Virus record (IMG/VR): IMGVR_UViG_3300028394_000183
Coordinates: 1 to 35,849 of that record
Strand: one strand, 5' to 3'
Source: a virus
Length of the DNA: 35,849 nucleotides
Position 1 is the stretch's first letter. Each line of letters begins with the position of its first letter. Both the position numbers and the translations under genes were made by a program. Below the pieces are notes generated by a model, which saw nothing but the letters and a program-made list of their open reading frames with translations, was not told the DNA's origin and did not search any database. Positions 8,616 through 14,451 of the stretch are shown piece by piece.

Positions 8616-8789
8616 ATGAATGCTGACTACAAAGTAATTACCCCTGAGCAACGGTGGCACGCTGGCCGACAAGCAGAGGCGTTCTTTAGCCTGCTGGACG
8701 CTCACGATAAACTTAAACAAGAGCATCTAAAGTTGCAGGAAGAAATGAAAAAGCTCCGCAAGGCTATCAAAACAGGCAAGCCCACTTAG
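8616..8789 (+). CDS. 57-aa coiled-coil protein
   Basis: This 57-aa protein starts 2 bp after the glycosyltransferase stop. Its second half is a charged coiled-coil (about residues 25-50, with LKQEHLKLQEEMKKLRK). I do not recognise it. It shares a transcript with the glycosyltransferase. Its TAG overlaps the TAA of the convergent minus-strand gene in the tetramer TTAG. It is real by spacing and composition, but its function is unknown; a partner or oligomerisation role is possible. Confidence 0.6.
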   Translation: MNADYKVITPEQRWHAGRQAEAFFSLLDAHDKLKQEHLKLQEEMKKLRKAIKTGKPT

Positions 8790-9313
8790 TCCTTAACAGC
8801 CCCTGTCTTTTTGCTGATCTTAGCGTCGATGTCATTGCAGTTACCAATGTCTACGGGGGCTGATTGAATCGTAGGCACGCCCGTCTTGCCACTCAAGCGG
8901 GCGACAATCTCCTCCTTGCTCAGAGAGCCATAGTTGTTAACTTGGATATTAACGTTGGCCCCTTGCGTAGCGTTTAGACCGGCAATGCGTTGCCGTTTGT
9001 CAATCGCTACCGCCAAGTTAAACCCCAGCGTCTGTAAGGGTGTGTCGTCTACTGTTTCCAGCATCCGGTCCACAATCTTATCCGCCAAGGTATCCAGCTT
9101 GCCTATGAGTCTTTGATTAAATTCTTCCACGGTAATTCCTACAATACGTTGCAGAACCCTGCGATCATCAACCGTTACATCACCCAAAGAGGGATGCTTC
9201 TTCAAGCCCAATCCTCTCCCGTCTAGCGTAGCCATCGCCACAGAATTGATTAACCTCTGCGGGCTGTAAGTCGCCTTGCCATGCTTGCCATCAACTTTGA
9301 CTCCTTTAGCCAT
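8786..9313 (-). CDS. candidate small terminase subunit / DNA-binding protein
   Basis: This 175-aa protein has a basic N-terminus (MAKGVKVDGKHGK). A central helical region (about residues 60-95) with VEEFNQRLIGKLDTLADK leads into a segment GFNLAVAIDKRQRIAGLNA (97-115). Some small terminases have a similar A-x-x-x-D-K-x-x-x-x-x-G stretch before a flexible tail. A beta-type VNIQVNNYG and a helical end follow. It lies upstream of the large terminase in the same orientation, separated by the glycosyltransferase island. No clear N-terminal helix-turn-helix is visible, which leaves the call open. An alternative is a general DNA-binding virion or regulatory protein. Confidence 0.45.
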   Translation of the reverse strand: MAKGVKVDGKHGKATYSPQRLINSVAMATLDGRGLGLKKHPSLGDVTVDDRRVLQRIVGITVEEFNQRLIGKLDTLADKIVDRMLETVDDTPLQTLGFNLAVAIDKRQRIAGLNATQGANVNIQVNNYGSLSKEEIVARLSGKTGVPTIQSAPVDIGNCNDIDAKISKKTGAVKD

Positions 9314-9318
9314 ACAGC

Positions 9319-10353
9319 TTACGGAGCAAGGCCATTAGCCCATTGCGAAGCCTGTTCCCTAATGCGGGCAATGTACTCATCGGCTGACTCAGGCTTTCTA
9401 GGAAACACGGTATCCTGCTTCAGGAACTGAGGCAGCACATGGCTGGTATCTACGGCATCTGCTGCCGCGGCTACAACCTCCGCCACAGGCTCAGGCTCAG
9501 CCACAACCTCCGCCACAGGCTCTGCCTCCACACCTTCATTCACATCCATCCGCCTTATCACCATATACTCCGAATCCGTATCATCTGCACTGAGCCAAGT
9601 CCGCTTCACCCACACCCGCTCTCCCCTGACCAGCCCATTCCTCCAGTCCCAATTAGCCACCTTAGTCCACAGCTCGCCACCACCACCTCCACCATCTTTC
9701 CCTGGCAATCTCAGCTCATTGTATTGCTTGTTACGGCACACCTTCCCCACTAACCCTTCTCCTTCTTCTACCCATCTAGACTCACCCCAACTACTAGCAT
9801 AAGTAGCTTTTTCCACACTTCTATCTGCTTGACCAAAACCCCTATTCCCCTCCAACTCCCCGTGAGGGGAGTGAAGCTCTTGTGCCGTCTCTTGTGCCGC
9901 ACAATTACCACCACTGGCATCTGCCAAGCCTGCCTCTTCTGCCAAGGCTATAGCTCCTGCTACTTCCCTAATAGCCTCTACGTCCAGCGTCAGCTTTCCT
10001 CCTGACTGCAAAATTCGTACCTCTTGGGTGGATTTATGGTTATAATTATCCGCGCTGGCAAGCTGACCCCCCTCCCCCCCATCCGGCTGAGCCGTGTCAC
10101 CAGTATTGGTGCAGTCAATACGTGTATCCACCTGAGGGTTACTAGAGAGCAGTGTCGCAAGGTATCCGGTTAAGTGATACTGTTCCGCATAAGCGTGGGC
10201 GTCACGGGCGCGTCCGCTCTTGACTAGTGTGCTTAGCCACGATTCACGGCCCGCTACGCGCTTGCGGCTAGGCCTGCCAAGACGACGCTTGCGAACGGCT
10301 GGCGAGGAAACGGCTACAACGGAGGAGGAGGAGACAGAGGAGGAAAGGGCCAT
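9319..10353 (-). CDS. 344-aa protein with basic N-terminus and low-complexity acidic tail
   Basis: I place the start at the ATG at 10353 (MALSSSVSSSS); an upstream in-frame TTG at 10389 overlaps a probable operator. Residues about 1-40 are Ser-rich, then strongly basic (KRRLGRPSRKR, an AT-hook-like R-G/R-P-x-R core), which suggests DNA binding. A helical patch with SWLSTLVKSGRARDAHAYAEQYH follows, then long Gly/Glu/Ala-rich disordered segments. A better folded WTKVANWDWRNGLVRGERVW part precedes an acidic (EPVAEVVAEPEP) repeat and a C-terminal helix. It starts the leftward block and may be a regulator or packaging-initiation protein. The family is not recognised and function is not assigned. 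Confidence 0.55.
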   Translation of the reverse strand: MALSSSVSSSSVVAVSSPAVRKRRLGRPSRKRVAGRESWLSTLVKSGRARDAHAYAEQYHLTGYLATLLSSNPQVDTRIDCTNTGDTAQPDGGEGGQLASADNYNHKSTQEVRILQSGGKLTLDVEAIREVAGAIALAEEAGLADASGGNCAAQETAQELHSPHGELEGNRGFGQADRSVEKATYASSWGESRWVEEGEGLVGKVCRNKQYNELRLPGKDGGGGGGELWTKVANWDWRNGLVRGERVWVKRTWLSADDTDSEYMVIRRMDVNEGVEAEPVAEVVAEPEPVAEVVAAAADAVDTSHVLPQFLKQDTVFPRKPESADEYIARIREQASQWANGLAP

Positions 10354-10381
10354 GGGGCGGAAATTGCGAATGGAAGGATGG

Positions 10382-10414
10382 ATAAGCAAGTCATAAGTGA
10401 TAAGTGATGCTTAT
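10382..10414. promoter_or_regulatory. candidate operator: inverted repeat enclosing tandem heptamers
   Basis: ATAAGCA (10382-10388) and TGCTTAT (10408-10414) form a perfect 7-bp inverted repeat. Between them lie two tandem copies of ATAAGTG (10393-10406). The element sits in the 202-bp divergent region between the leftward late block and the rightward early block, so a regulator bound here could control both. No protein is identified as its ligand. Confidence 0.45.
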
Positions 10415-10506
10415 AGGGGTATTAGGAGAGCTACTTGCGTCCTGGCATGGGGAAACGTGCAAAGAAATAACTTGAAGTAAGGGGGTGAACAGGTACGGTG
10501 TGGGTA

Positions 10507-10555
10507 GCCAAGGCACACCGCCCTGGCGCAACCCGTAAAGAAAATCCGTTATCCT
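10507..10555 (+). promoter_or_regulatory. hairpin leader element, copy 1
   Basis: GCCAAGGC (10507-10514), loop ACACC and GCCCTGGC (10520-10527) pair at 7 of 8 positions. ACCCGTAAAG (10531-10540) and an A-rich spacer follow, leading directly to the ATG at 10556 without a Shine-Dalgarno sequence. There is no T-tract, so it is not a terminator. The same layout occurs at 11047, 11653, 13878 and 16395, which makes it a repeated 5'-leader module. Copies 1 and 3 also share primary sequence (GCCAAGGC and CCCGTAAA). Confidence 0.65.
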
Positions 10556-10756
10556 ATGAACCTCCTGCAGATTCTAGAACAAGCCCGCCGTCGCAATGCG
10601 GCGCAAGAGTATTACCTTTATACGCAGAGCCCTGAGGGCAAAGCTGCCGCCTTGGAGTTAGACCGCTTGCGGGCGGAATGTGACAAAGCGGAATCCAATT
10701 ACCTCGCTCTTTGTGCTCGGCATGACGCGGAGCGGGCCGCGGAGGTGGTACAATGA
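10556..10756 (+). CDS. first early gene, 66-aa helical protein
   Basis: This 66-aa protein is almost entirely helical, rich in Ala, Arg and Glu, with a coiled-coil from about residue 30 to 60 (ELDRLRAECDKAESNYLAL). It is the first gene of the rightward block, behind hairpin leader copy 1. Its end overlaps the start of the next gene by four bases (ATGA). The family is not recognised. Early, small, coupled genes of this type often redirect host functions, but nothing here says which. Confidence 0.7.
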   Translation: MNLLQILEQARRRNAAQEYYLYTQSPEGKAAALELDRLRAECDKAESNYLALCARHDAERAAEVVQ

Positions 10757-10965
10757 GCCTGACACCCAAAACAGACAAGCCGTCCTTTAAGGCTTACAGA
10801 GACGCAGTGGTCGCGTGCGATGCACTCTTCGAAATTATCATGTCAGAGGACGGCATTGGAATCTGTGGTGGCCGCGAAGGATGGAACAAGTTGTGTTCGG
10901 CACGCGATGCGATGCGTGAGGAGTGCACGCGGCGTTTGAACGTCTGGATTTCTGAAACCGCATGA
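10753..10965 (+). CDS. hypothetical 70-aa early protein
   Basis: This 70-aa soluble protein contains EGWNKLCSARDAMREECTRRL near the C-terminus, a helical pattern with two Cys. It is coupled by ATGA overlaps to the genes on both sides. I know of no family. It reads as a real gene because frame, overlap and composition continue the operon, and no plausible frame exists on the other strand. Confidence 0.65.
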   Translation: MSLTPKTDKPSFKAYRDAVVACDALFEIIMSEDGIGICGGREGWNKLCSARDAMREECTRRLNVWISETA

Positions 10966-11057
10966 ACCTTACACCCGAAGACCGCGCCGACATTATCGGC
11001 TCACTCTTTTTCCTCTCGACTCTAGCCGTTTGCCTATTTCTTGCGTGTTTCCTCTAA
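10962..11057 (+). CDS. 31-aa single-span membrane peptide
   Basis: This tiny frame starts by an ATGA overlap with the previous stop and encodes 31 residues. A charged N-terminus (MNLTPEDRAD) is followed by one hydrophobic helix (about residues 11-31, with SLFFLSTLAVCLFLACF). Its TAA lies inside the loop of the hairpin of leader copy 2, so ribosomes ending here would open that hairpin. It may be an inner-membrane effector, for example in superinfection exclusion; this is inference from topology only. Confidence 0.55.
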   Translation: MNLTPEDRADIIGSLFFLSTLAVCLFLACFL

Positions 11058-11109
11058 TGAGGGGAACGCAAACAGTAAACCAATCAGTACAACACACACA
11101 CACAAACAT
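11047..11109 (+). promoter_or_regulatory. hairpin leader element, copy 2
   Basis: GTTTCCTC (11047-11054), loop TAAT and GAGGGGAAC (11059-11067) pair with one bulge and one G-T pair. AACAGTAAACC (11071-11081) and a second CAGTAC (11085-11090) follow in a C/A-rich spacer of about 40 nt before the ATG at 11110. There is no Shine-Dalgarno sequence. The upstream stop codon lies in the loop, which suggests translational interplay. Confidence 0.55.
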
Positions 11110-11478
11110 ATGAAAACGAACACAGAACTTGCCGCCCTAATCACCGCAATGCCTGCTCGCTCCGCTTGGAAGCGGGGAATAAAAGCCTACGCCCTTGAGA
11201 TGATTGAAGGAGCGGAGGGCGAATTGTCCTCCTTTACCGATTTGAAGAAGGAGCTCTTGAACGGCGCTGCCAATTGGCGTGAGTACTCCTATGGCGGATG
11301 CGCGCTGATTTATGACGGGGACATCGCGGAACGGCTCTGCGCGCCTTCCGAGTACCGCCGGACGCGGCAAGGTGAGCGTGCGCCGAATAGTCGCGAGACT
11401 TGGCTAGAGGTGCAGGCAAGGGCGCTAGGGCAGGCCGCAACACTGATTGCTACGGCAGCGAAGGAGGGGGGCAAATGA
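11110..11478 (+). CDS. conserved phage protein of unknown function, 122 aa
   Basis: This 122-aa protein contains ANWREYSYGGCALIYDGDIA followed by ERLC-P-S-E and later an R-E-T-W-L-E-V-Q-A-R-A segment. I recognise this pattern from many gut and environmental phages, where it is annotated only as hypothetical. The start at 11110 follows the A/C-rich leader; the frame open from 11041 is upstream noise. The N-terminal part is helical and the middle is beta-rich around the conserved GGCALIYDGDIA. It is coupled by ATGA to the 38-aa gene. Function is unknown; an early host-directed role is likely from position. Confidence 0.75.
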   Translation: MKTNTELAALITAMPARSAWKRGIKAYALEMIEGAEGELSSFTDLKKELLNGAANWREYSYGGCALIYDGDIAERLCAPSEYRRTRQGERAPNSRETWLEVQARALGQAATLIATAAKEGGK

Positions 11479-11591
11479 ATAAGGTGCTTTACCAGTACCT
11501 TTTTACCCTGCTTTCCAAGGGGGAAAAGATGACGGCGCGTGAACGCGAACATTTCGCCTTTCTTAGCAATTTAATGGATTCGGAAAAGTAG
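11475..11591 (+). CDS. 38-aa early peptide
   Basis: This 38-residue frame starts by an ATGA overlap and ends just before a terminator. It is helical and amphipathic: LYQYLFTLLSKG followed by a charged REREHFAFLSNL. It belongs to the same transcript as the 122-aa gene. No family is recognised. The overlap and the terminator 25 bp downstream support a real gene. Confidence 0.55.
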   Translation: MNKVLYQYLFTLLSKGEKMTAREREHFAFLSNLMDSEK

Positions 11592-11614
11592 GGGCCGCAA
11601 ACCCTCACTCCTTC

Positions 11615-11648
11615 GCCCTGCCCTCTCTTTAAGAGGGGCGGGGTTTTT
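11615..11648 (+). terminator. Rho-independent terminator ending the first early operon
   Basis: A GC-rich stem pairs CCCTGCCCTCT (11616-11626) with AGAGGGGCGGGG (11632-11643), with a single bulge. A run of five T (11644-11648) follows. It lies 23 bp after the 38-aa gene and directly before hairpin leader copy 3, so a new transcript probably starts between the terminator and 11701. Confidence 0.75.
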
Positions 11649-11652
11649 GAGT

Positions 11653-11700
11653 GCCAAGGCATAACGCCCAGGCATCCCGTAAAACCAAAACCAAAACAGA
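11653..11700 (+). promoter_or_regulatory. hairpin leader element, copy 3
   Basis: GCCAAGGC (11653-11660), loop ATAAC and GCCCAGGC (11666-11673) give six of eight pairs. CCCGTAAAACC (11676-11686) and an A/C-only spacer run to the ATG at 11701. The left arm and the CCCGTAAA block are identical to copy 1. It lies immediately behind a true terminator, so it is not itself that terminator. Confidence 0.6.
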
Positions 11701-11997
11701 ATGAAAACAAAGACGAAACACACGCAAGGGCCATGGAAAGTTTTAGAGAACGGCAAGGGCATTGGAAAACATTGCGTTGGCACGACGAGCGACGCGCCAA
11801 TCCAGGCGGTCATTTGCGAAATCGACACCAAGAGTCTCCAAACAAATGACGCGATCCGGTTGGCAAACGCCCGCCTGATTGCCGCCGCGCCTGATTTGCT
11901 TGCCGCACTGAAGTCTCTTCGCTGGCAGTACCCGGCCAATTCTGAGGCCCATGAGATTGCCGCAGCCGCCATAGCCAAAGTGGAGGGGAACGTATGA
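11701..11997 (+). CDS. conserved phage protein, H-T-x-G-P-W / A-N-A-R-L-I-A-A-A-P family
   Basis: This 98-aa protein begins with KHTQGPWKVLENG (residues 6-18) and carries ANARLIAAAPDLLAAL (55-70). These two motifs define a very widespread small phage/prophage family of unknown function, found in many hosts. The N-terminus is beta-type and the C-terminal half is a helical hairpin. It sits behind hairpin leader copy 3 and overlaps the 62-aa gene by ATGA. The pairing of these two genes is common in phages. The family is secure; its function is not known to me. Confidence 0.85.
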   Translation: MKTKTKHTQGPWKVLENGKGIGKHCVGTTSDAPIQAVICEIDTKSLQTNDAIRLANARLIAAAPDLLAALKSLRWQYPANSEAHEIAAAAIAKVEGNV

Positions 11998-12182
11998 ACG
12001 CACTAATTGAAAACCTGATAAATGGAAACTTGAAGGCCGCAAAGGAGCAGGCTAAGCGTTACGCACTATTTGCGATCGCAAGCGCCGCCATGACCTACGG
12101 CATGACACGAAACAAAGCAGTCATGGCGGCGGCGTATCTTAAAGGCCGCGCAACGTTCCAAGCTTACTGTGACGCCGAATGA
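11994..12182 (+). CDS. conserved small phage protein, 62 aa
   Basis: This 62-aa helical protein has the pattern MNALIENLINGNLKAAK at the start and YLKGRATFQAYCDAE at the end. I recognise both from small early phage proteins of unknown function. It is coupled to the upstream gene by ATGA and followed after 19 bp by a terminator, so the pair forms its own transcript. It is soluble, with no membrane segment. Confidence 0.8.
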   Translation: MNALIENLINGNLKAAKEQAKRYALFAIASAAMTYGMTRNKAVMAAAYLKGRATFQAYCDAE

Positions 12183-12201
12183 GCCTTAACAATTGAACAC
12201 G

Positions 12202-12232
12202 GGCCACGCCCCACAGCGTGGCCTTTTTCTTT
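12202..12232 (+). terminator. Rho-independent terminator, perfect 8-bp stem
   Basis: GGCCACGC (12202-12209) and GCGTGGCC (12216-12223) pair perfectly around a 6-nt loop. TTTTTCTTT (12224-12232) follows. It ends the 98-aa/62-aa operon and borders the long non-coding region that follows. Confidence 0.92.
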
Positions 12233-12337
12233 GCCTATTTCCCGCCCATCCTAGGCCTTTTTCAGCCCATCCGCAGGCGCGTCCATGCATTCGCCTAGGC
12301 TCGCTCGCGGCGGGCCAAGGATTCGCGTGCGTTTGAT

Positions 12338-12377
12338 GTAACGTGCGACGTTACGGATGTAACGCCTGACGTTACAT
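12338..12377. promoter_or_regulatory. two tandem palindromes sharing a GTAACG core
   Basis: GTAACGT (12338-12344) and ACGTTAC (12348-12354) are perfect arms around GCG. ATGTAACG (12357-12364) and CGTTACAT (12370-12377) are perfect arms around CCTGA. The two palindromes share the GTAACG core and are spaced like paired binding sites of a dimeric protein. They lie 5 bp upstream of the 13-bp repeat array. Confidence 0.7.
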
Positions 12378-12382
12378 GGCCG

Positions 12383-12534
12383 AGCAATTTGACCAGCAAA
12401 TTTGACCCAGCAATTCGACCAGTGAATTTGATCCGTGAATTCGACCAGCAATTTGACGGACAGATTTGACCCGTGAATTTGACGGACAAATTCGACCAGT
12501 GAATTCGACCAGCAATTTGACCGGCTAATTTGAC
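12383..12534. repeat. iteron-like array, 12 units of 12-13 bp
   Basis: The consensus is (C)CAG(T/C)(G/A)AATT(T/C)GAC. Units end at 12393, 12406, 12419, 12432, 12445, 12457, 12470, 12483, 12496, 12509, 12521 and 12534. Nine spacings are 13 bp and two are 12 bp. The AATT(T/C)GAC part is nearly invariant, while the first four bases alternate between CAGC, CAGT, CCGT and GGAC. The 13-bp period shifts the reading frame at every unit, so the array cannot be a protein repeat. A second short array with the same unit lies at 15368-15432. Confidence 0.85.
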
Positions 12535-12553
12535 CCAGTAGATCAGCTACTGG
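12535..12553. promoter_or_regulatory. perfect stem-loop closing the repeat array
   Basis: CCAGTAG (12535-12541), loop ATCAG and CTACTGG (12547-12553) form a perfect 7-bp stem with a 5-nt loop. It begins exactly where the last 13-bp unit ends. The left arm continues the CCAGT start of the repeat unit. There is no T-tract, so it is not a terminator. Confidence 0.65.
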
Positions 12554-12647
12554 ATAAGGGTCATGCAACATTTTGTCTTGTCTTACCGTTTTACCTCTTA
12601 CAATCTCCCTTTCGTTCAGTCAACCCAACCAGTAACCAAACTAGTCT

Positions 12648-13049
12648 ATGAAACTTACACCTGATGACCTAAATGATATTTGCCGCGCCAGCGTTGGTGC
12701 GGTCCAATGCCCAGCTCCTGCAAGCCTTAATGACGAGCAGCTGGATGCGTTTAACGCCGCAGGCGAGCGGATGTTTTTTGCCGCCGTCGAGGCGGTCAAT
12801 ACGTCCATGACGCAGGACGAAGCTTTCGCTGCTGCCCATGCCGCTGCCAGCATCCAGCAGGATGCCGACACGGAGACACCGATCTCTGACGAGTACACCG
12901 AGGACGGCACGCTCCACGACTACCAGTCAGGCGACTTCATTCGTCGGCCCACCCCGCAAGAGTCGGCTGACAGCATCGAGGCCGCTAAGTCAGACAAGGG
13001 TGCTGGAGTCATCCTCGTCAATGGTCGCTCCTGTTACGTTTCCAGTTAA
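12648..13049 (+). CDS. acidic 133-aa early protein
   Basis: This acidic, Ala-rich 133-aa protein has a helical N-terminal two-thirds. It then has a disordered acidic stretch (about 75-110, with DADTETPISDEYTEDG) and a short beta-like end (GVILVNGRSCYVSS). It follows the candidate origin region and the CAACCAGTAAC leader motif at 12626 without a Shine-Dalgarno sequence. I do not recognise the family. An acidic surface could mean a DNA mimic or inhibitor, but that would be a guess. Confidence 0.65.
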   Translation: MKLTPDDLNDICRASVGAVQCPAPASLNDEQLDAFNAAGERMFFAAVEAVNTSMTQDEAFAAAHAAASIQQDADTETPISDEYTEDGTLHDYQSGDFIRRPTPQESADSIEAAKSDKGAGVILVNGRSCYVSS

Positions 13050-13070
13050 TTCAACCCACAAAATCCACCC

Positions 13071-13292
13071 ATGAAAAGTCATTCCCGCACACACTCCGAG
13101 CGCGAGGCCGCACAGGCCCGCGACGAACAACGCCGCAGCGAGTACGCCAGATACGCCCCGTTGTCGGCAGAGATTGCCGCCATCTATGACAGCCGCAGGC
13201 TGACAGAGGAAGACGTTGACCACCTCGCGGAGATTTATAGCGAGGGGCGCACTTACAACCGCAACGCCAGTCTCCGTTCGACCCATGAATAA
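13071..13292 (+). CDS. hypothetical 73-aa charged protein
   Basis: This 73-aa helical, highly charged protein has SEREAAQARDEQRRSEYARY at about residues 9-28, followed by LTEEDVDHLAEIYSEGRTYN. No family is recognised. Its 3' end overlaps the next gene's start by 8 bp, which supports operon membership. It follows a CAACCCACAAAATCCACCC leader, again A/C-rich and without a Shine-Dalgarno sequence. Confidence 0.6.
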   Translation: MKSHSRTHSEREAAQARDEQRRSEYARYAPLSAEIAAIYDSRRLTEEDVDHLAEIYSEGRTYNRNASLRSTHE

Positions 13293-13497
13293 ACGCATCA
13301 CCCGACAAGATATCGAAGCGTGCGTTTGGAGCAGATCCAGCGTGCGTTGCGCCATCGCCTACCGTGCTGCCCTAGGTTTCATCAAAAATTCAGGGGCCGA
13401 CATCTATTCCCAGAAAGCAATAAAAACCATGATGAGGTATCACGCCAAGGACGCCATTCGCGAGGCCCGTATGTTCACACCCATCAGCACACCATGA
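13285..13497 (+). CDS. hypothetical 70-aa basic protein
   Basis: I chose the ATG at 13285 (MNKRITRQDIEACVW), 8 bp inside the preceding gene. The longer open frame upstream only shadows that gene. The protein is basic and helical and resembles a small nucleic-acid or protein-binding domain, but shows no diagnostic motif. It is coupled by ATGA to the zinc-ribbon gene. Confidence 0.6.
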   Translation: MNKRITRQDIEACVWSRSSVRCAIAYRAALGFIKNSGADIYSQKAIKTMMRYHAKDAIREARMFTPISTP

Positions 13498-13709
13498 GCT
13501 GGGAAAACACAGCCTGCCCATGCGGTGGGAAAAAACTAACAGATACAATGCTCTGCTCGCCGTGCGAGCAGGCATTTGCCACCCACCAAGACAGATTGGC
13601 TATGTGGGATGCCGCATTGCCCTTTCAGAGCCGCCGTGAGGCTGCAATGAGGGTTCTAGCCATGTCCCGCAAGCGTTCCCGTTCCCTCCTTCCATTATCC
13701 TATTCCTAA
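13494..13709 (+). CDS. 71-aa protein with a zinc-ribbon-like Cys4 motif
   Basis: The N-terminal part carries C-P-C-G-G-K-K (residues about 8-14) and L-C-S-P-C (20-24), a Cys4 pattern of C-x-C and C-x-x-C knuckles likely to bind zinc. A basic helix follows (REAAMRVLAMSRKRSRS). This combination fits a small nucleic-acid-binding or protein-binding adaptor. It is translationally coupled to the gene before it (ATGA) and followed by another Cys/His-rich peptide. No family name can be given. Confidence 0.6.
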   Translation: MSWENTACPCGGKKLTDTMLCSPCEQAFATHQDRLAMWDAALPFQSRREAAMRVLAMSRKRSRSLLPLSYS

Positions 13710-13710
13710 A

Positions 13711-13863
13711 ATGAAATCTTTCTGCATCGAGTGCGGCCACACGCACGGTCACCACCACCAAAACTGTCCCGAGCTTCCCGAGATCCAGGAGGATGCGGAC
13801 ATCGAGATAACCGTTACCAGCGAAGCGGAGGACGGATTCAGCCAATTCGACCTGATCCCCTGA
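13711..13863 (+). CDS. 50-aa Cys/His-rich acidic peptide
   Basis: This 50-residue protein begins with the metal-binding pattern C-I-E-C-G-H-T-H-G-H-H-H and a further Cys (residues 5-19), then an acidic tail (EIQEDADIEITVTSEAEDG). It starts 1 bp after the previous stop. A zinc-binding mini-domain is likely. The last codons overlap a copy of the 13-bp repeat motif (CAGCCAATTCGAC at 13839-13851), so coding and repeat functions share DNA here. Confidence 0.6.
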   Translation: MKSFCIECGHTHGHHHQNCPELPEIQEDADIEITVTSEAEDGFSQFDLIP

Positions 13864-13877
13864 TTTGACCCACCTCC

Positions 13878-13948
13878 TAACCACCCTTAACGGGGTGGTT
13901 ACAGGGTGCGCCATTCGCGAACCGTTAACACAACCAGTAAAACCAGCC
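13878..13948 (+). promoter_or_regulatory. hairpin leader element, copy 4
   Basis: TAACCACCC (13878-13886) and GGGTGGTTA (13893-13901) pair perfectly over 9 bp with a 6-nt loop (TTAACG). Further down, CAACCAGTAAAACCAG (13931-13946) directly precedes the ATG at 13949. The spacer between stem and motif is longer here (about 30 nt) than in copies 1, 3 and 5. There is no T-tract and no Shine-Dalgarno sequence. Confidence 0.6.
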
Positions 13949-14251
13949 ATGTATCACCCAGCCATGAATACAAAATCAAAGATCCTGCCGACCATTCACC
14001 TTAACGGCAGTTCAGCCCAAAGTTTGACAGACGATTACAGCCATGCACGTCGCGCCGTGCAGGAAGCCATTACCGCACTGAAAGCAGTCGATTTCAACGC
14101 TCGCGACTATTACGTCCACAGCAACCCAGCCGCATGGATGCTAGCGGTCTTGCAACGTGAGGAAATCTACCAGCATCTCTCAGATGCTTTTAATGCTCTG
14201 CACGAACATGAGCTTCATTGCTCGCAATTCATCAAGGAAATCCGCCCATGA
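13949..14251 (+). CDS. conserved phage protein of unknown function, 100 aa
   Basis: This 100-aa protein contains TIHLNGSSAQSLTDDY (residues 15-30) and a later ALKAVDFNARDYYV segment. This is a helical early-phage family I recognise by pattern but not by function. I chose the first ATG (13949) because it follows the leader motif; a second ATG at 13964 is possible. It overlaps the next gene by ATGA. Confidence 0.75.
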   Translation: MYHPAMNTKSKILPTIHLNGSSAQSLTDDYSHARRAVQEAITALKAVDFNARDYYVHSNPAAWMLAVLQREEIYQHLSDAFNALHEHELHCSQFIKEIRP

Positions 14252-14451
14252 ATCACCATCCCATGAACAAAGCGCAATGGCTGGCAGCTTGGCGAACCTA
14301 CCGTGAAAGCGGTTGGTTGCGCTCAGTCTCACTCGACGGCAAAGACGCCGCCCGCCTCTGCTCAGAGGCCAACATCCAGAGGCATAACGATCCGTACCCG
14401 TACGCCTCGCTCCGTGACAGGCTCCAGTGCTACAAACTCAAGCACCGATGA
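14248..14451 (+). CDS. hypothetical 67-aa protein
   Basis: This 67-aa basic protein has two Trp-rich helical stretches near the start (AQWLAAWRTYRESGWLRS). It is coupled by ATGA overlaps to the genes on both sides, so it belongs to the operon that ends in the methyltransferase. No family is recognised and no membrane segment or metal site is visible. Confidence 0.6.
   Translation: MNHHPMNKAQWLAAWRTYRESGWLRSVSLDGKDAARLCSEANIQRHNDPYPYASLRDRLQCYKLKHR

Larger units (their letters stand above)
12183..12647. other. 465-bp non-coding region, candidate replication origin
   Basis: This is the longest gene-free stretch of the early region apart from 15957-16435. In order it holds the terminator at 12202, two tandem palindromes (12338-12377), twelve degenerate 13-bp repeats (12383-12534) and a perfect stem-loop (12535-12553). 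Then comes an AT/pyrimidine-rich stretch (about 12560-12620) and a CAACCAGTAAC leader motif (12626-12636) before the ATG at 12648. Open frames on the minus strand here merely read through the repeats and are not coding. Iterons, palindromes and an AT-rich stretch together are the usual makeup of an iteron-type origin. The function is inferred. Confidence 0.5.

Noticed and set aside
10507-10527. Hairpin leaders as terminators
   Set aside because: No T-tract follows any of the five stems, and true terminators (11615, 12202) lie separately upstream of two of them.
12383-12534. CRISPR array
   Set aside because: Units are 12-13 bp without spacers of constant length, so it is a tandem repeat and not repeat-spacer DNA.
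12251-12571. Minus-strand frames across the 13-bp repeats
   Set aside because: The 13-bp period changes frame at every unit, and the protein is only a translation of the repeat; no homology pattern is seen.
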